Shown here piece by piece: positions 5,450 to 5,487 of a stretch of DNA of 5,487 nt. How positions within the stretch are numbered: position 1 is the stretch's first letter; the number at the start of each line of letters is the position of its first letter. A program made the position numbers and the translations under genes. The stretch is from NCBI GenBank assembly GCA_947388575.1, contig CANDSI010000090.1, positions 1 through 5,487 on the forward strand, written 5' to 3'. The notes below the pieces were generated by a model that saw nothing but the letters and a program-made list of their open reading frames with translations, had not been told where the DNA came from and ran no database searches. Source of the stretch: an uncultured Mycoplasma sp. (GTDB taxonomy: Bacteria > Bacillota_I > Bacilli_A > RF39 > UBA660).

Positions 5450-5487
5450 ATGAATAAATACGAAATAATATATGAAAATGCATATAA
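5450..5487 (+). CDS. Start of the next operon gene (partial, cut by right edge)
   Basis: ATG at 5450 with AAGGAG 6 nt upstream opens 12 complete codons, MNKYEIIYENAY, with no stop before the window ends. It begins 10 bp after the previous stop with no terminator or promoter between, so it belongs to the same transcript. Too little is present to name the product. By context it may be the helicase, Z1-type or nuclease component that the rest of the locus lacks. Confidence 0.7.
   Translation, partial: MNKYEIIYENAY

Noticed and set aside
236..5487. Assignment to DISARM, Druantia, BREX or a classic type II restriction system
   Set aside because: A C5 methyltransferase occurs in some of these, but no DrmA/DrmB, DruE, PglZ or recognisable restriction endonuclease is present in the window.
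1..5487. tRNA, rRNA, CRISPR array, riboswitch, insertion sequence or attachment site
   Set aside because: No cloverleaf-like GC-rich segment, regularly spaced repeats, long structured leader, transposase frame or terminal repeats were seen. Intergenic space is short (at most 142 bp).

Overview
The window comes from a very AT-rich, low-GC genome. Arginine is almost always AGA, isoleucine is often ATA, coding strands are purine-rich, ribosome sites are strong AAGGAG/GGAGG types and promoters are of the SigA kind. Together these suggest a Firmicute, most likely a member of the Clostridia. The partial leftward gene, which resembles the DUF6809 family, fits that lineage. This host assignment is inference from composition and gene style.

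Layout: bases 1-93 hold the start of a leftward small gene. Bases 94-235 are a divergent promoter region. Bases 236-1588 encode a complete DNA (cytosine-5) methyltransferase with all the main catalytic motifs. Bases 1590-1621 form an intrinsic terminator, closely followed by a perfect-consensus promoter (TTGACA, 17 bp, TATAAT). That promoter drives a tight rightward operon: a 71-aa small protein, a 628-aa GHKL-type ATPase (MORC/MutL-like), a 289-aa protein I do not recognise, a 252-aa protein resembling DUF6339, and the first 12 codons of a further gene cut by the window edge. Gene junctions in the operon are a 28-bp gap, a 14-bp overlap, a 0-bp gap and a 10-bp gap.

Best reading: this is a methyltransferase-linked anti-phage or restriction-like island. 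The methyltransferase would mark self DNA from its own transcription unit. The ATPase and its partners would be the sensing or effector arm, in a separate operon. GHKL ATPases of this type are known from restriction-modification-like neighbourhoods together with cytosine methyltransferases. No nuclease or helicase is visible here, so if the system cuts DNA, that subunit is probably the truncated gene at 5450 or lies further right.

The most unusual non-coding signal is around 1590-1680. The arm of the methyltransferase terminator is repeated at the predicted transcription start of the effector operon, so the 3' end of one transcript is perfectly complementary over 13 nt to the 5' end of the next.
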